Assembly (NCBI GenBank): GCA_001970955.1
Contig: MPUH01000567.1
Coordinates: forward strand, 1-45,655
DNA from: Stentor coeruleus
Taxonomy: Eukaryota; Ciliophora; Heterotrichea; Heterotrichida; Stentoridae
Length of the DNA stretch: 45,655 bases
Reading direction: 5' to 3'
How positions within the stretch are numbered: position 1 is the first letter of the stretch; each line of letters starts with the position of its first letter. Shown piece after piece: positions 30,246 through 39,884 of this stretch. The position numbers and the translations under genes are program-made. Below the pieces are notes generated by a model, which was not told the DNA's origin, searched no databases, and saw nothing but the letters and a program-made list of their open reading frames with translations.

Positions 30246-31046
30246 ATGCTAAGTGTTGAGACCGAAAAAAAACTAGCTGAACTGTTTTATGAGACAATGG
30301 TGGGTGAGAAGCTTATCGAAGAAGCTCGATTTAATCTAAGCCGTCACAAAGATTTTGAATTGAACTGTGTGTTTAAAGAACTGGATCGTATAGGCATGGG
30401 TTCAATTTCTGGCAGCGATCTAAAATACTTCTTAGACAAAAACAACATAATCTGCACATTAGATGAATCATATGCAATAGTTCATCATTATGATACAAAC
30501 TCAGATGGTCGTTTATCAATAAACGAATTTAGTTATTTAATCCTCCCAAACATGCTTCCAATAGTCAAAGATACAAGATCAAATTTCCCAAGGTTGTCAA
30601 TTGATGCTGAATATTTACTTACAAGAGTATTAGAAAATGAGGTCCGCTTACAGCGGACATTAGAAAAAATCCGCAAATGTTTAATTGAAAGAGGAGATTT
30701 CAATTTGATGGAAGGGTTTAGATGTTTGGATAGAAGAAATTATACAAGAATTGATTTTACAGCTTTTTATATATTCTTGAGGAGAAATGATTTTTTTTGT
30801 GTGGAGATGGATATGCAGCATATTATAAATAGAGTTGATATGGATAGGGATGGGATTGTTAATTATGTAGAATTTGTTGAAGCTGTTCTACCGAAAGAAC
30901 CTCATGCTAGGACTAGGTCTCCACCAAAGATTATTAGAAACTCTTCTCCTTTGAAAAGGTCGCTTAATGGGAAAAACTACCCAAATACAAGAGATGTTTG
31001 TATGAGCTCAGATGGGTTTATGAATAATAGAAGACTTGTTAATTAG
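30246..31046 (+). CDS. EF-hand calcium-binding protein, short paralogue
   Basis: A 266-residue calmodulin-like protein. The two clearest calcium loops are DTNSDGRLSINEF (about residues 82-94) and DMDRDGIVNYVEF (about 198-210); two others (near 46 and 161) have lost acidic ligands. The start MLSVETEKKLAELF matches MLSIETESKLAEIF of the larger EF-hand gene at 36161-38089, so the two are paralogues. The tail contains a short SPxK/R-rich segment (TRSPPKIIRNSSPLKRS) like the linker of the paralogue. A role as a calcium sensor in the ciliate cortex or cilia is plausible but unproven. Confidence 0.88.
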   Translation: MLSVETEKKLAELFYETMVGEKLIEEARFNLSRHKDFELNCVFKELDRIGMGSISGSDLKYFLDKNNIICTLDESYAIVHHYDTNSDGRLSINEFSYLILPNMLPIVKDTRSNFPRLSIDAEYLLTRVLENEVRLQRTLEKIRKCLIERGDFNLMEGFRCLDRRNYTRIDFTAFYIFLRRNDFFCVEMDMQHIINRVDMDRDGIVNYVEFVEAVLPKEPHARTRSPPKIIRNSSPLKRSLNGKNYPNTRDVCMSSDGFMNNRRLVN

Positions 31047-31355
31047 TAGACTAACATTTAAAAACATCAATTTTGTATGTAAAGAATTAGAAAATTTTAA
31101 TTATTGCAATTAGAGAGTTTTGTGTTGTTATTACTCATGTTTATAATACAAATAAGAATCTGAATTGCTAATAAAGCATTTATGTAAAGTTTAATCCCTA
31201 TATTTTATACTTTTCCTATTATATTTAATTAGAACAGATTTTATTATCCTTATACTTATGTTGTGGAGGAAAATCTATAAAAAGTTTAGAAGGATGAAAA
31301 AGTGGAAATCGTTTATTTAAAGGAAAAAAAAGTATAAAGTTAAAGTAGAAGGTAA
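31047..31355. other. AT-rich intergenic region
   Basis: Nothing recognisable. Confidence 0.5.
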
Positions 31356-31612
31356 TTAAGCTGGCAGGAATATAACTTCATCCGGTTTAGGTTTGAGAGT
31401 CTTATAACCTCTTTTTTTCAGTTGATTCAGGATTTTGTATCACTCTTTATCTTTAATACTATGCTTGTTGATTTTCCCAGTAATTCTTTAAAGTTTGTTT
31501 TTTGAAGATGAATATAACTGAGACAAATCTTTCGTTTATTTTTTTTTCCTTGTGAAGCCTAGCTTTTTAAGGCATATCTTGAAGTTCTTATGTTGTTCGT
31601 AGGATATTACAG
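31356..31612 (-). pseudogene. possible decayed gene, unrecognised
   Basis: A minus-strand frame of about 85 codons encodes protein-like sequence interrupted by three in-frame stops (TAA, TAA, TGA). It includes ISYEQHKNFKICLKKLGF, then KDLSQLYSSSKNKL, then ILNQLKKRGYKTLKPKPDEV and a final TAA. The TGA sits where a Trp would fit (DKE-stop-YKIL). Neighbouring genes use the standard code, so reassigned stops are unlikely and a relic is the better reading. The family is unknown. Confidence 0.33.
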
Positions 31613-31782
31613 TATAAACCAGCTATAAAAAGTAAAAGATGTAATGCTTTTATTAAATTAAAATAAATAAAAATATTAAATCTATATAATCATCATAACT
31701 TTATCCTAAAAATACTAACCCAATCCTCAAAAGCCTTATCTTTCCATAACTCCCAAAACTTATTTTCCATAACAATATTAAA

Positions 31783-32423
31783 ATGGCAATACGAAAAGAC
31801 ACATTCGATGTTGTATCTATGACCGAAAGCAGAGCTAAATACGTAAAAGTTGGTCGTACCCATTGTTTCTGTTNTTCGATGTTGTATCTATGACCGAAAG
31901 CAGAGCTAAATACGTAAAAGTTGGTCGTACCCATTGTTTCTGTTTCAAAAAAGACGGATCACCTAGATTTACCCTAGGACCACACTGGCCATTAATGCTT
32001 ATCTTTAGTTTTTTACTATTTACAATTGCAGGGATTTTTCTAGGACTTATATGCCCAAAAGTAGGTATTATAAACTTTATTGTTGGGATTTTTACTTTTC
32101 TTATAACTTTTGTGTTTTTTTTTGCTACAGCACTTATTAATCCCGGTGTTGTTATTATGTCGATGCAAATGAAGTCTAGAGCTGATTTTAATCAAGGTAT
32201 GGAAAAGATTTGTAATGAATGCAATGTTGTGAAAGAAGATTTTACGGAGCATTGTAGTAAATGTAGGGTTTGTATTGAGGAATATGATAATCATTATTCT
32301 GTTTTAGGCAAATGTGTAGGGAAAAATACGGTGAAGTATTTTTATGGCTTGCTGATTTGCTTTTTGTGTATGCTGGTTTTTTGTGTTACGACTTTGTTTT
32401 TTAGGTTTAAAAATAGTCTATAA
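31783..32423 (+). CDS. DHHC-like palmitoyltransferase homologue lacking the catalytic Cys
   Basis: The start is masked by an assembly duplication. Collapsing the 70-bp repeat around the N at 31874 gives a continuous 189-residue protein from the ATG at 31783 (MAIRKDTFDVVS). Two helices (about residues 50-72 and 77-100) precede a cysteine-rich domain: CNEC, HCSKC and CIEEYDNHYSVLGKCVGK. This aligns with the family pattern CIEEYDHHCPWTGKCIG, but DHHC is DNHY, so the acyl-accepting Cys and one His are lost. Other zinc ligands remain. A third helix follows and the protein ends there, lacking the usual fourth helix. It may be an inactive regulator or a gene starting to decay. Confidence 0.75.
31804..31944 (+). 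repeat. 70-bp direct repeat flanking a single N inside a coding region
   Basis: Bases 31804-31873 and 31875-31944 are identical with the N at 31874 between. Both copies encode the start of the DHHC-like protein. Confidence 0.93.
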
Positions 32424-32545
32424 ACTAAGTAGATTAATGATTATAAAAGAAGGAATTGAAGAAAGGTTATTTTGTAGTTTAAAGTTGTATTGTGAAGAAT
32501 ATAAGAATGTACTTGGATGTAAGGTTGGAATTTTATTAATAAAAA

Positions 32546-33061
32546 ATGCGATCCTCTGATCAAGTAATAATTTCTAGAGGCATCGACTACGAAGGACAAA
32601 TGGGTTTCGGCCATGGGACAATAATCCACCCTGAGTGCTCAATAAGAGCAGAAAGTGCTTCAATTCTCTTCGGCGAATACAATATAATTGAAGAAAAAGT
32701 TAAAATACTAAACAGGAAGCCTGAAGGAAACCCAAACCCTGCACAAATGGTTATAGGGTCTTATAATTTATTTGAAGTTGGCTGTTTTATTGAATTCTGC
32801 GAAATAGGAAGTTATAATGTTTTTGAGCATAGAGCACATGTAGAACCAAATTGTAAAATTGGGAATGGATGTATAGTCGCTGCAGGTGTTAGAGTACCAA
32901 GTGGGACTATTTTACCAGATTATACTATAATATATGGAGAAGGGCGAACTATAAAGAATATAAGTACTCCTGAAGAGGTATTTAAGACAAATATTAAAGC
33001 TTTGGCTGAAGTATTGGTGAAATGCTTGCAGTCTTCAACTATGACTCCTAGTAACAAATAA
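32546..33061 (+). CDS. DCTN6: dynactin subunit 6 (p27)
   Basis: A 171-residue subunit of the pointed-end complex of dynactin, the cofactor of cytoplasmic dynein. It consists of left-handed beta-helix hexapeptide repeats (IHPECSIRAESASILFG; IGSYNLFEVGCFIEF; IGNGCIVAAGVRVPSG). The order and spacing of MVIGSYNLFEVGC and IIYGEGRTIK match DCTN6 closely. Length is near that of the human protein (190). It starts 122 bases after the DHHC-like gene on the same strand. Confidence 0.92.
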   Translation: MRSSDQVIISRGIDYEGQMGFGHGTIIHPECSIRAESASILFGEYNIIEEKVKILNRKPEGNPNPAQMVIGSYNLFEVGCFIEFCEIGSYNVFEHRAHVEPNCKIGNGCIVAAGVRVPSGTILPDYTIIYGEGRTIKNISTPEEVFKTNIKALAEVLVKCLQSSTMTPSNK

Positions 33062-33438
33062 TAAAGACTAGATAGTTTCTTGATTTTTTGATAATAGTTT
33101 GTGTTTTTTTATTTAGATTAGAGGGTTGGTTTTTAAGGGTTTTAAATTTGATTGGAATATTATGCTTTTTTTATATGGGAATTGGATATATAATAGTTTT
33201 TATATACAAAATTAAAGGTTTATAAGATTTTATGTATGAAATAATATTTTAGACTAAAATACGTATCTTTAGTTATTATAAAATGCTAGTTTCCAACAAT
33301 TTTATATAATTTTTTCTCAATCACCACAAATAGTTATCTAGGTTTTAATAATAACATAATCCTGTGATATAAATTCTCTTATTCCAACACCCAAAACACT
33401 TTTCTTAAATCCTAAAACTGATTATCACTAATAAAACT
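33062..33438. other. intergenic region, skew switch
   Basis: G over C after the dynactin stop, then C over G from about 33,290 to the Pol5 start. No ORF. Confidence 0.55.
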
Positions 33439-36012
33439 ATGGAGTCCAAAGGGTTTCTTGATAACTTTACAGTACTGGCTTCAGGCGTAGAAAGTTCAAT
33501 AAGTCAAGCTGTGGATAAAATCCTAGAGACCCTTAAAATAAGCGAAGGACACGTAGAAACCAAACTTGGAAATATTACCCCTGACCTCAAGTACACAATA
33601 GACCGTTTGCTAAAAGGACTTACCGGTGGCAAATCAGCCAAAATCGGTTTTTCTATAGCATTAACCACAATATTCCGTGTTTATCCATTGAAAATCCAAA
33701 ACATCACTGATTACTTTAATAGCATAGACCATTCAGGAATTAGTCCATTTCAAATATCAGTTGGGTTTATATTACTAGCTTTAGCTGTTGAAAGAGCTCA
33801 GAAGACACTTCCAAAAAGCTTGATTGATAAAATTGTTGAGATTTACAAGACAAGAACTGCACTTAAAGAGTCTGCTGCTGTTGCTTTGATAAAAATTGAA
33901 GACCAAAAGCCTTTGATTAAGAAACTGGCTACTTCAAATGATGCTGCTGGACTGATGCTCCATTATTCAATGCAGAGTGATGAGAGTATTATGAATCAAT
34001 CAAGTAGACATAAGGATATAATTGTTAAAGGTAGCTTTAAAGCCTTGCCTAGATTGCACCAAATATGGAAATTGATAATCACAGCTTCAATAAGGTTAAA
34101 CAAAGAGTCAACAATTTGGGAACTCTTTATTGAAAAAGATCTACCAATTGATGATAAAAAGAAACCAAAACGAACTTTATTATCTTTCCTTATCTTCCAA
34201 GAATACCTTTCCAATAATTCAACTGTATCTAAAATCCTCACAAAACACTTTTACAACTTCTGGCAAGACAACTTATTTTGTAAAAAAATGAGAGACCATT
34301 CCTTAGCTTTAAACTTAAAAACTGACTTTCTAGCTTATCTTCTTCAAACTCCCTACAAAAAACTTTACTTACAAAAATGTTTAGACTTATCCCATGAGGT
34401 AAAAACATTAGATATGCTGAAAACTTTCTCAGAAACCTTATTAAATTCATGTGAACTCGATATAAAAGAATGGTTTTTAGAAGAACTTAGCAAGTTTACT
34501 AAGAACAAAAAAGGGAATTTTGCTGTAAATATATATTGGCATATTGGTAAAAGTACTTCAGAACTTAGAAGCAAATGTATTGAAAAACTAATTATCATTA
34601 GTAAAGAAAAAACTGCAGTCAGCGAGTCGGCTAATATGAAAATCCTTAACCTAGCAAACGATTTTTCAGCTTTTGACGTAGTTTTTAAGAATTTTACCGG
34701 AGAAAATGTTATATCAGTTAAAAAACACTTAAAAAAAATAGGAAAGTATGAAATTAAACCTACAGAAGACAAAGAAGGTAAAAGAAAACCTGGGGATTTA
34801 GCCCTTGTGACACAAAAACAGCTTGAAAGCTTGGTCCAAGTAACTAAAATCCTTGGTGTTGAAGCTTTGTTATATGAAAACGAAAAGGATTTTATCGATT
34901 TTTCTATGACCCTTTCTAGATTATATAAAGGTAAAACAAGAGATTTAAATGAAATATTAGAACTTTTGGTATCTTTATTAGCGAAACCAGTAGGATATAT
35001 GAGAAATATTGTTGCTAATGTTTTTAAAGAGTTTGTAAATGAGATTTCTGAGGAGTTTATTACTAAACTTTGTGCTATAATTGAAAGTGGAAATTTCAGT
35101 ATTGATACACAAAATGATGAAGAAGTAAAAGAGGAAGATCAAGAAAATGGGGTTTCGGTTTTGTTTCCTTCACAGGGTTCTGATAGTAGAAATCAGGAAA
35201 AGATTATAAAAGATAATTTCTTGATTAGAGCTTCGGAAATAATGGAAATTGTTGTGAAAAAAGCTGAAAATCCAGATTATAAGCTGCAGGTGTACACATC
35301 TTTGGTTAAAGCGCTAAGACTTGCTAGTAAAACCAAAGAAAAACAGCATTTAGTAGCAAGGTTTAGTTCAATTTTGAGTAAAATCCACACAAAAGACCTT
35401 AGTCTTAGCTCTTCACATGAAGAAAAAGCTGAATCCCTTATTTTACTCATATTGAAAACCCTTAAATCTAACAAAACCCTATCAAACATTTTATGCAAAA
35501 ACCTTATTTCATTACTAAAAAGCATTAGTATAGATAAGTCTGAAAAAATCCTCCAAGACCTTCTTAAAAAGATGTTTGAAAAGCATAACTCTTGTTTACG
35601 TATAGAAAACCTCAGAGAAATCCTCGTAAGTTTGCCATATAATAAAAATGCTATGAAGCAAATATTAAAATATTTAGCTTCTGGGAGAAACCAAATGACT
35701 CAAGTTCAAGCTTCAGAAGTATTAAAATCTATATGTAGAAGTTGGAAGTTTACAGAACCGAAAATTGTGAAAAAAATTCTAAGACTTTGTAGGAATATAG
35801 AAAAATCTGAGATGAAAATCAAATGGAAAAATAATATTGTTAAAAATACTCTATGTGGGGTTATAAGTATATGTAGAAACAAGGATAATGTTTATGATAG
35901 TATTAGTGAAGATATAGAAAAACTTAAGAACCTTCAAGGAAATAAACCTAGTTTGCATGGGATTTACAAGGATTTGAATTTAGTATGCAAAAAAGCTCAA
36001 ACCCTTGAGTAG
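33439..36012 (+). CDS. MYBBP1A / Pol5 family nucleolar protein
   Basis: An 857-residue alpha-solenoid protein. The N-terminal signature YTIDRLLKGLTGGKSAKIGFSIALTTIF resembles the first repeats of yeast Pol5 and animal MYBBP1A (Y.ldRLikGL.s.r..arlGFs.aLte.l). The rest is helical repeats with a lysine-rich character and an acidic stretch near 565-580 (NDEEVKEEDQE), matching the acidic insert typical of the family. Members localise to the nucleolus and take part in rRNA production and ribosome assembly; despite the name they are not DNA polymerases. Confidence 0.83.
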   Translation: MESKGFLDNFTVLASGVESSISQAVDKILETLKISEGHVETKLGNITPDLKYTIDRLLKGLTGGKSAKIGFSIALTTIFRVYPLKIQNITDYFNSIDHSGISPFQISVGFILLALAVERAQKTLPKSLIDKIVEIYKTRTALKESAAVALIKIEDQKPLIKKLATSNDAAGLMLHYSMQSDESIMNQSSRHKDIIVKGSFKALPRLHQIWKLIITASIRLNKESTIWELFIEKDLPIDDKKKPKRTLLSFLIFQEYLSNNSTVSKILTKHFYNFWQDNLFCKKMRDHSLALNLKTDFLAYLLQTPYKKLYLQKCLDLSHEVKTLDMLKTFSETLLNSCELDIKEWFLEELSKFTKNKKGNFAVNIYWHIGKSTSELRSKCIEKLIIISKEKTAVSESANMKILNLANDFSAFDVVFKNFTGENVISVKKHLKKIGKYEIKPTEDKEGKRKPGDLALVTQKQLESLVQVTKILGVEALLYENEKDFIDFSMTLSRLYKGKTRDLNEILELLVSLLAKPVGYMRNIVANVFKEFVNEISEEFITKLCAIIESGNFSIDTQNDEEVKEEDQENGVSVLFPSQGSDSRNQEKIIKDNFLIRASEIMEIVVKKAENPDYKLQVYTSLVKALRLASKTKEKQHLVARFSSILSKIHTKDLSLSSSHEEKAESLILLILKTLKSNKTLSNILCKNLISLLKSISIDKSEKILQDLLKKMFEKHNSCLRIENLREILVSLPYNKNAMKQILKYLASGRNQMTQVQASEVLKSICRSWKFTEPKIVKKILRLCRNIEKSEMKIKWKNNIVKNTLCGVISICRNKDNVYDSISEDIEKLKNLQGNKPSLHGIYKDLNLVCKKAQTLE

Positions 36013-36160
36013 ATAATATTTAGCAATAATAGGATATTTTCATATAACATGTGATGATTCATTTTATAAATTTATATAAAAAAACTTTTTAACTAGGAAT
36101 TTATATGCATTTTATCATAGTTTATTATAAAAAAACTATAAAATCCAATCTTAGCCTTAC

Positions 36161-38089
36161 TTAAAACCTCTTTGGGGACTTTGGGGTAACTTCTTCTACA
36201 AATTCGTTATAACTAACCCTTCCATCTTTATCTTTATCATACTTCTGAAGTAAATTCTTAAGGTCTCCATTTGTAGCAAAAATCCCATTGTTTTGTAAAA
36301 TACTTTGAAATTCATCAATTGTTATAAACCCATTTCTATTTTTATCCACAGCTACAAATGCTTGATGTAAATTGAATTCAGGTATTCTACTAAGTCTTTG
36401 CCTAACTCTTTCTGCTAAAGACTCTGCATCGAAAATCAGCCTAAAAGTCTGTAAAAATAACTCAGTCGTATCTCTTGAAAAAACTTTAAATCTATTATAA
36501 CCGTTATTACTAGAAGCAGACCTATTTCTTAATATTCTTGCATATTCATCTTGTTTTGGGGAAAATATGTCTGAAAAATCAGCAAAAGTTAACCTTGTGT
36601 TTTTCATGTTTGAGTAGTGTTTTATAAGCAAAAATATCTCATCTCTTGGAGCATTAAAAGCAAAATATCTAAAGGTATCTTCAAAATCTCCAATAGAAAT
36701 AGCCCCAAAGTCATTAATATCAAACATTTTAAATGCATCAATAAGGTTAAAATCATGTTTTAATGATAATTCATTTTTTTTCCTTTCGATATCTCTAGAT
36801 ATTTTTATTTCTTCTTGAAACCAATTGACTAGTTCACTTTCTTCAAGGGAATTTGGTCTTGTAGCGAATCTACTACGTGATGAATTTACACCTCCTGTTT
36901 CATTAAACCCACTACGGTCAGCGAATGATTTTCTTAAAGGTGAAGATGTTCTTAAAGGTGAAGATTCTCTTTGTATGGATTGATTTTGGTATGTGTTACT
37001 TGTAAGGTTTGGGTTTTGAATAAAACTTCGACTTGAAACATTAAGATTAGAAGTTCTTAAAGGAGATGAGGTTTTATATATTGACTCACGAAATGACTCT
37101 GTAGCTTTAGGTATTTGTGAACTTCTTATAGGACTTGATCTTAAAGGACTTGATCTTAGAGGACTTGATCTTCTTGGTGATAAATTCAAAACTGGTTCTG
37201 ATCTCAGATTTTTACTATATGTTTGGTTTTGAAGAGTTGAAGAGTTTCTTAAAGGTGAGGTGTTGTTAAAAGATTTTCTAAGATTTGATGAACTAAATGA
37301 TTCCCTCATGCTTGAGTTTCTTAATGGAGATGTTCTTCTTAATGATAATTGTGATATTGGTTCTCTATATAACTGATTATTTTGCCTATAATTCATAGTT
37401 GGTGATGTTTGTCTATAATTACTAAAAGCATTAACTTGAGCTGGCATTATACTTTCAACAAATTCTTGATAACTTAAAACATTATCCCCATCATTGTCTA
37501 GACGTCTGAATATAGTGTCAATATCTTCTTCGTTAATATTTTTATGTCTTTGTAAAAAGCTTAATAAGGTTATTCTGTCAATAAAACCTAAGTTACGGAT
37601 GTCAATTGTTCTAAAAGATTCAGTCATTGTGAAATCATGTCGAAGCATAAGAGTACGTTTTGCACTTTCAAGGTTACGATGATATGTTATTTCAGCTTGT
37701 AAAAGGCGTACTAGGGAATATTCGATTTCTGGAGTGAAATAACCACGACGGGACATGGCTAAAGCTTTTAGACTAGGGTTTGTACTTGGGAGGACTAGGG
37801 AAAAGAACTCTTCTATACTTAGACGACCATCTAAGTTACTGTCGTATTGTTTTATTGCTAAGTATATTTCGTCGGTACTACTGAAAAAACGATGCTTGTC
37901 TAAGAGGGATAATAATTCAGTGCTTGAAAAAAAACCGATACCAAGACGGTCTACTCCACGAAATGCACTGTAAGGGTCAAAATCTACCATATTACTCAGA
38001 TAGTACCTGCATTCTTCAACTGAACGCTCTGATTCGCTGATTCGCAAAAATATTTCTGCGAGCTTGCTCTCAGTCTCTATACTAAGCAT
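36161..38089 (-). CDS. EF-hand protein with SPLR-repeat linker, long paralogue
   Basis: A 642-residue protein with multiple EF-hands. I start at the ATG at 38089 because it matches the start of the paralogue at 30246; the longer frame begins with GTG. N-terminal loops include DSNLDGRLSIEEF and DNDGDNVLSYQEF. The middle (about 230-400) is a low-complexity linker rich in Ser, Arg and Pro with many SPLR units. A degenerate pair follows, then DKNRNGFITIDEF and DKDKDGRVSYNEF near the C-terminus. SPxR sites resemble proline-directed kinase targets. It is probably a cortical or ciliary calcium sensor, which is inference. Confidence 0.88.
   Translation of the reverse strand: MLSIETESKLAEIFLRISESERSVEECRYYLSNMVDFDPYSAFRGVDRLGIGFFSSTELLSLLDKHRFFSSTDEIYLAIKQYDSNLDGRLSIEEFFSLVLPSTNPSLKALAMSRRGYFTPEIEYSLVRLLQAEITYHRNLESAKRTLMLRHDFTMTESFRTIDIRNLGFIDRITLLSFLQRHKNINEEDIDTIFRRLDNDGDNVLSYQEFVESIMPAQVNAFSNYRQTSPTMNYRQNNQLYREPISQLSLRRTSPLRNSSMRESFSSSNLRKSFNNTSPLRNSSTLQNQTYSKNLRSEPVLNLSPRRSSPLRSSPLRSSPIRSSQIPKATESFRESIYKTSSPLRTSNLNVSSRSFIQNPNLTSNTYQNQSIQRESSPLRTSSPLRKSFADRSGFNETGGVNSSRSRFATRPNSLEESELVNWFQEEIKISRDIERKKNELSLKHDFNLIDAFKMFDINDFGAISIGDFEDTFRYFAFNAPRDEIFLLIKHYSNMKNTRLTFADFSDIFSPKQDEYARILRNRSASSNNGYNRFKVFSRDTTELFLQTFRLIFDAESLAERVRQRLSRIPEFNLHQAFVAVDKNRNGFITIDEFQSILQNNGIFATNGDLKNLLQKYDKDKDGRVSYNEFVEEVTPKSPKRF
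36931..36965 (-). repeat. 18-bp tandem repeat in coding sequence (SSPLRT)
   Basis: TTCTTAAAGGTGAAGATG and the next copy encode successive SPLR units in the linker of the long EF-hand protein. Confidence 0.8.
37131..37175 (-). repeat. 15-bp tandem repeat in coding sequence (SSPLR)
   Basis: Three units starting GGACTTGATCTT at 37131, 37146 and 37161 encode consecutive SSPLR-type motifs. This suggests linker growth by local duplication. Confidence 0.85.
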
Positions 38090-38615
38090 TATACGCCAAT
38101 ACCATTTTTTAAAGTTGTCCTGTTTTAGGATTGCCCTGGGCACAGCCCAGGGAGAAAAAAATAAAAATTTTTATTTTTTAGAAGTAAGAATAGTTAACTT
38201 GAGAATTTATAAATGATAAATGCAAGAATAATTTAAAAAAATATTAGGGTTTAGAGAATTTATAAGGAAAAATTGGGAAGTGATACATGAGAGATTTGAT
38301 TATAAGATTTTGTTGAATTCTTTAAAAAAATGTAATAAAAAAATCAGCATAAATTTATTCTTATTTATATGAAAACTAAAAAAAATACACAGAAATTTCT
38401 TGTGACAGATTTTTATGTGGGAATTTTAAAGACAAGTTAAAAAAGTGCATAAAATTTCTCAATTTTATCTAAAAATAAATTTCAAAGTCATTCATAATAT
38501 CAAAAATCCATCTTTATTTATAATCAAAGTCATTCATATTCTCTGCTTATTTATAAACCAAAAAAGAAAGCCTTATTATATTATCCTAAAATCCTTTCTA
38601 ATCCATATCCTCTCT
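38090..38615. other. intergenic region with adjacent palindromes
   Basis: 5' flank of the long EF-hand gene and 3' flank of the CIPK-like kinase. It contains the palindromes at 38134-38179; the rest is AT-rich with no gene. Confidence 0.6.
38134..38179. promoter_or_regulatory. GC-rich hairpin next to an AT palindrome
   Basis: CCCTGGGC (38134-38141) and GCCCAGGG (38145-38152) form a perfect 8-bp inverted repeat with loop ACA. A 24-bp perfect AT palindrome follows at 38156-38179. The pair lies 45-90 bases upstream of the EF-hand start codon. The GC hairpin stands out sharply from the surrounding AT-rich DNA. It could be a regulatory site or transcript structure; the function is unknown. Confidence 0.5.
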
Positions 38616-39884
38616 TTACTCATTCTGATCTACAACTAAATCCTCCAAATTATTGAGCATATTATTAACAACTCTTCTATATGCTTGTAATCCTCCATTA
38701 ACTCTTGAAAAAACCACTAAATAAAGTTCAGGAAGCAAATTTAAAATCTCAGCCTCCACACATAAAATTGGTGGAGATTTAGACTCAAAAACCATCAGAA
38801 ACTTATTTTCTTTTTGTTTTTCCTTACAGTTTATCCCTTCCATAGCCCGTTTAATCCTTTCAACCACAGTATCAGGACATTCTTTTGTCACGAAATGCGA
38901 TATGAAATTAGGCAATTCGTTATCGAAAAGTTTGTTTATAATCATCCCAGCACTGAAATTTATTAGTTCAAATGCATTCATAACCCTAGGTGTATCTAAG
39001 GAATCTAATTGTCCATCTAGATTAGGGCTTTTTATTTCGTTAAACTCGCCTAGCGGCTCGATGTAATTTGTTGAGAACCAAGGGTGCTTTTTTATATTTA
39101 GGATAGAGATTCGCATTCTTGGGTCAATAACAAGAATTTTTTCAAGTAAGTCAATGGCTGAGGCTGAGATACTGGCAGTAATAGGGTCAAATTTACCTGA
39201 GACAATTTTTTCGATTAATCGCGATATTGAGTCGTCTTCAAAAGGTAGCCGGCCTGTGAAAAGCGCATAAAGAATCACTCCACAGGACCATATATCTGCT
39301 ACATGACCATCATAACCTTGATTGCCAAATACTTCAGGGGCAAGGTAATTCACAGTGCCACAAGTTGTATGCATCAAACTTATACTAGTACTATCAAACT
39401 TAAATAGCCCAGAAAGACCAAAATCACTAATCTTAACCTTTCCATCTTCATCTAATAAAACATTTTCCAGCTTCAAATCCCTATGTGCCACATGTTGCTT
39501 TTCACAAAACGATACTGCAGATATGATTTGTTGGAAATAAAATCGTGCCTCTTCTTCAGATAATATCCCTTTTTCTTTAACTTTATTAAGTAATTCCCCA
39601 CCTGTAACTAACTCAAGTACTAAATAGATTTTTGAATGAGATGATAAAACTTCATGAAGTTTTACTACATTAGGATGATTTATATGCTTCATTATTTGAA
39701 TCTCTTGCCTTAAGTTCTCGATAAGATTGTCTTGTTTGATTTTTGCTTTATCTAAAACTTTGATTGCATATAATTTTTTTGATGCGATGTTTTCTGCAAG
39801 ACGAACCCTAATTTGAGGTTACTTGCCATAACTTCCTTCACCTAGAAGTTCTCGTAGTTCGTAATTGCCAACACGTTTGATCAT
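38616..39884 (-). CDS. CIPK/SnRK3-like protein kinase with NAF motif
   Basis: A 417-residue Ser/Thr kinase recovered by removing a 15-base intron (39808-39822). Without splicing, the glycine loop is broken by a TAA; with splicing it reads GEGSYGKVRLA. All catalytic motifs are present: AIKVLDK, HRDLKLEN, DFG, and a TCGTVNYLAPE activation segment. The region after the kinase domain contains MNAFELINFSAGMIINKLF, closely matching the NAF/FISL motif by which plant CIPKs bind calcineurin-B-like calcium sensors. The C-terminus resembles the CIPK/AMPK KA1-type fold (LYLVVFSRVNGGLQAYRRV). I infer a calcium-responsive kinase. No CBL gene is in the window. Confidence 0.9.
39808..39822 (-). other. 15-nt intron
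   Basis: Sense sequence GTAACCTCAAATTAG, in phase 2. Removal restores the kinase glycine loop exactly, so this is the best-supported intron in the window. Confidence 0.96.

Noticed and set aside
30246..31046. The EF-hand protein as the CBL partner of the CIPK-like kinase
   Set aside because: Its EF-hand spacing and its paralogue relation to the SPLR-linker protein do not fit the CBL layout of four closely packed EF-hands with myristoylation.
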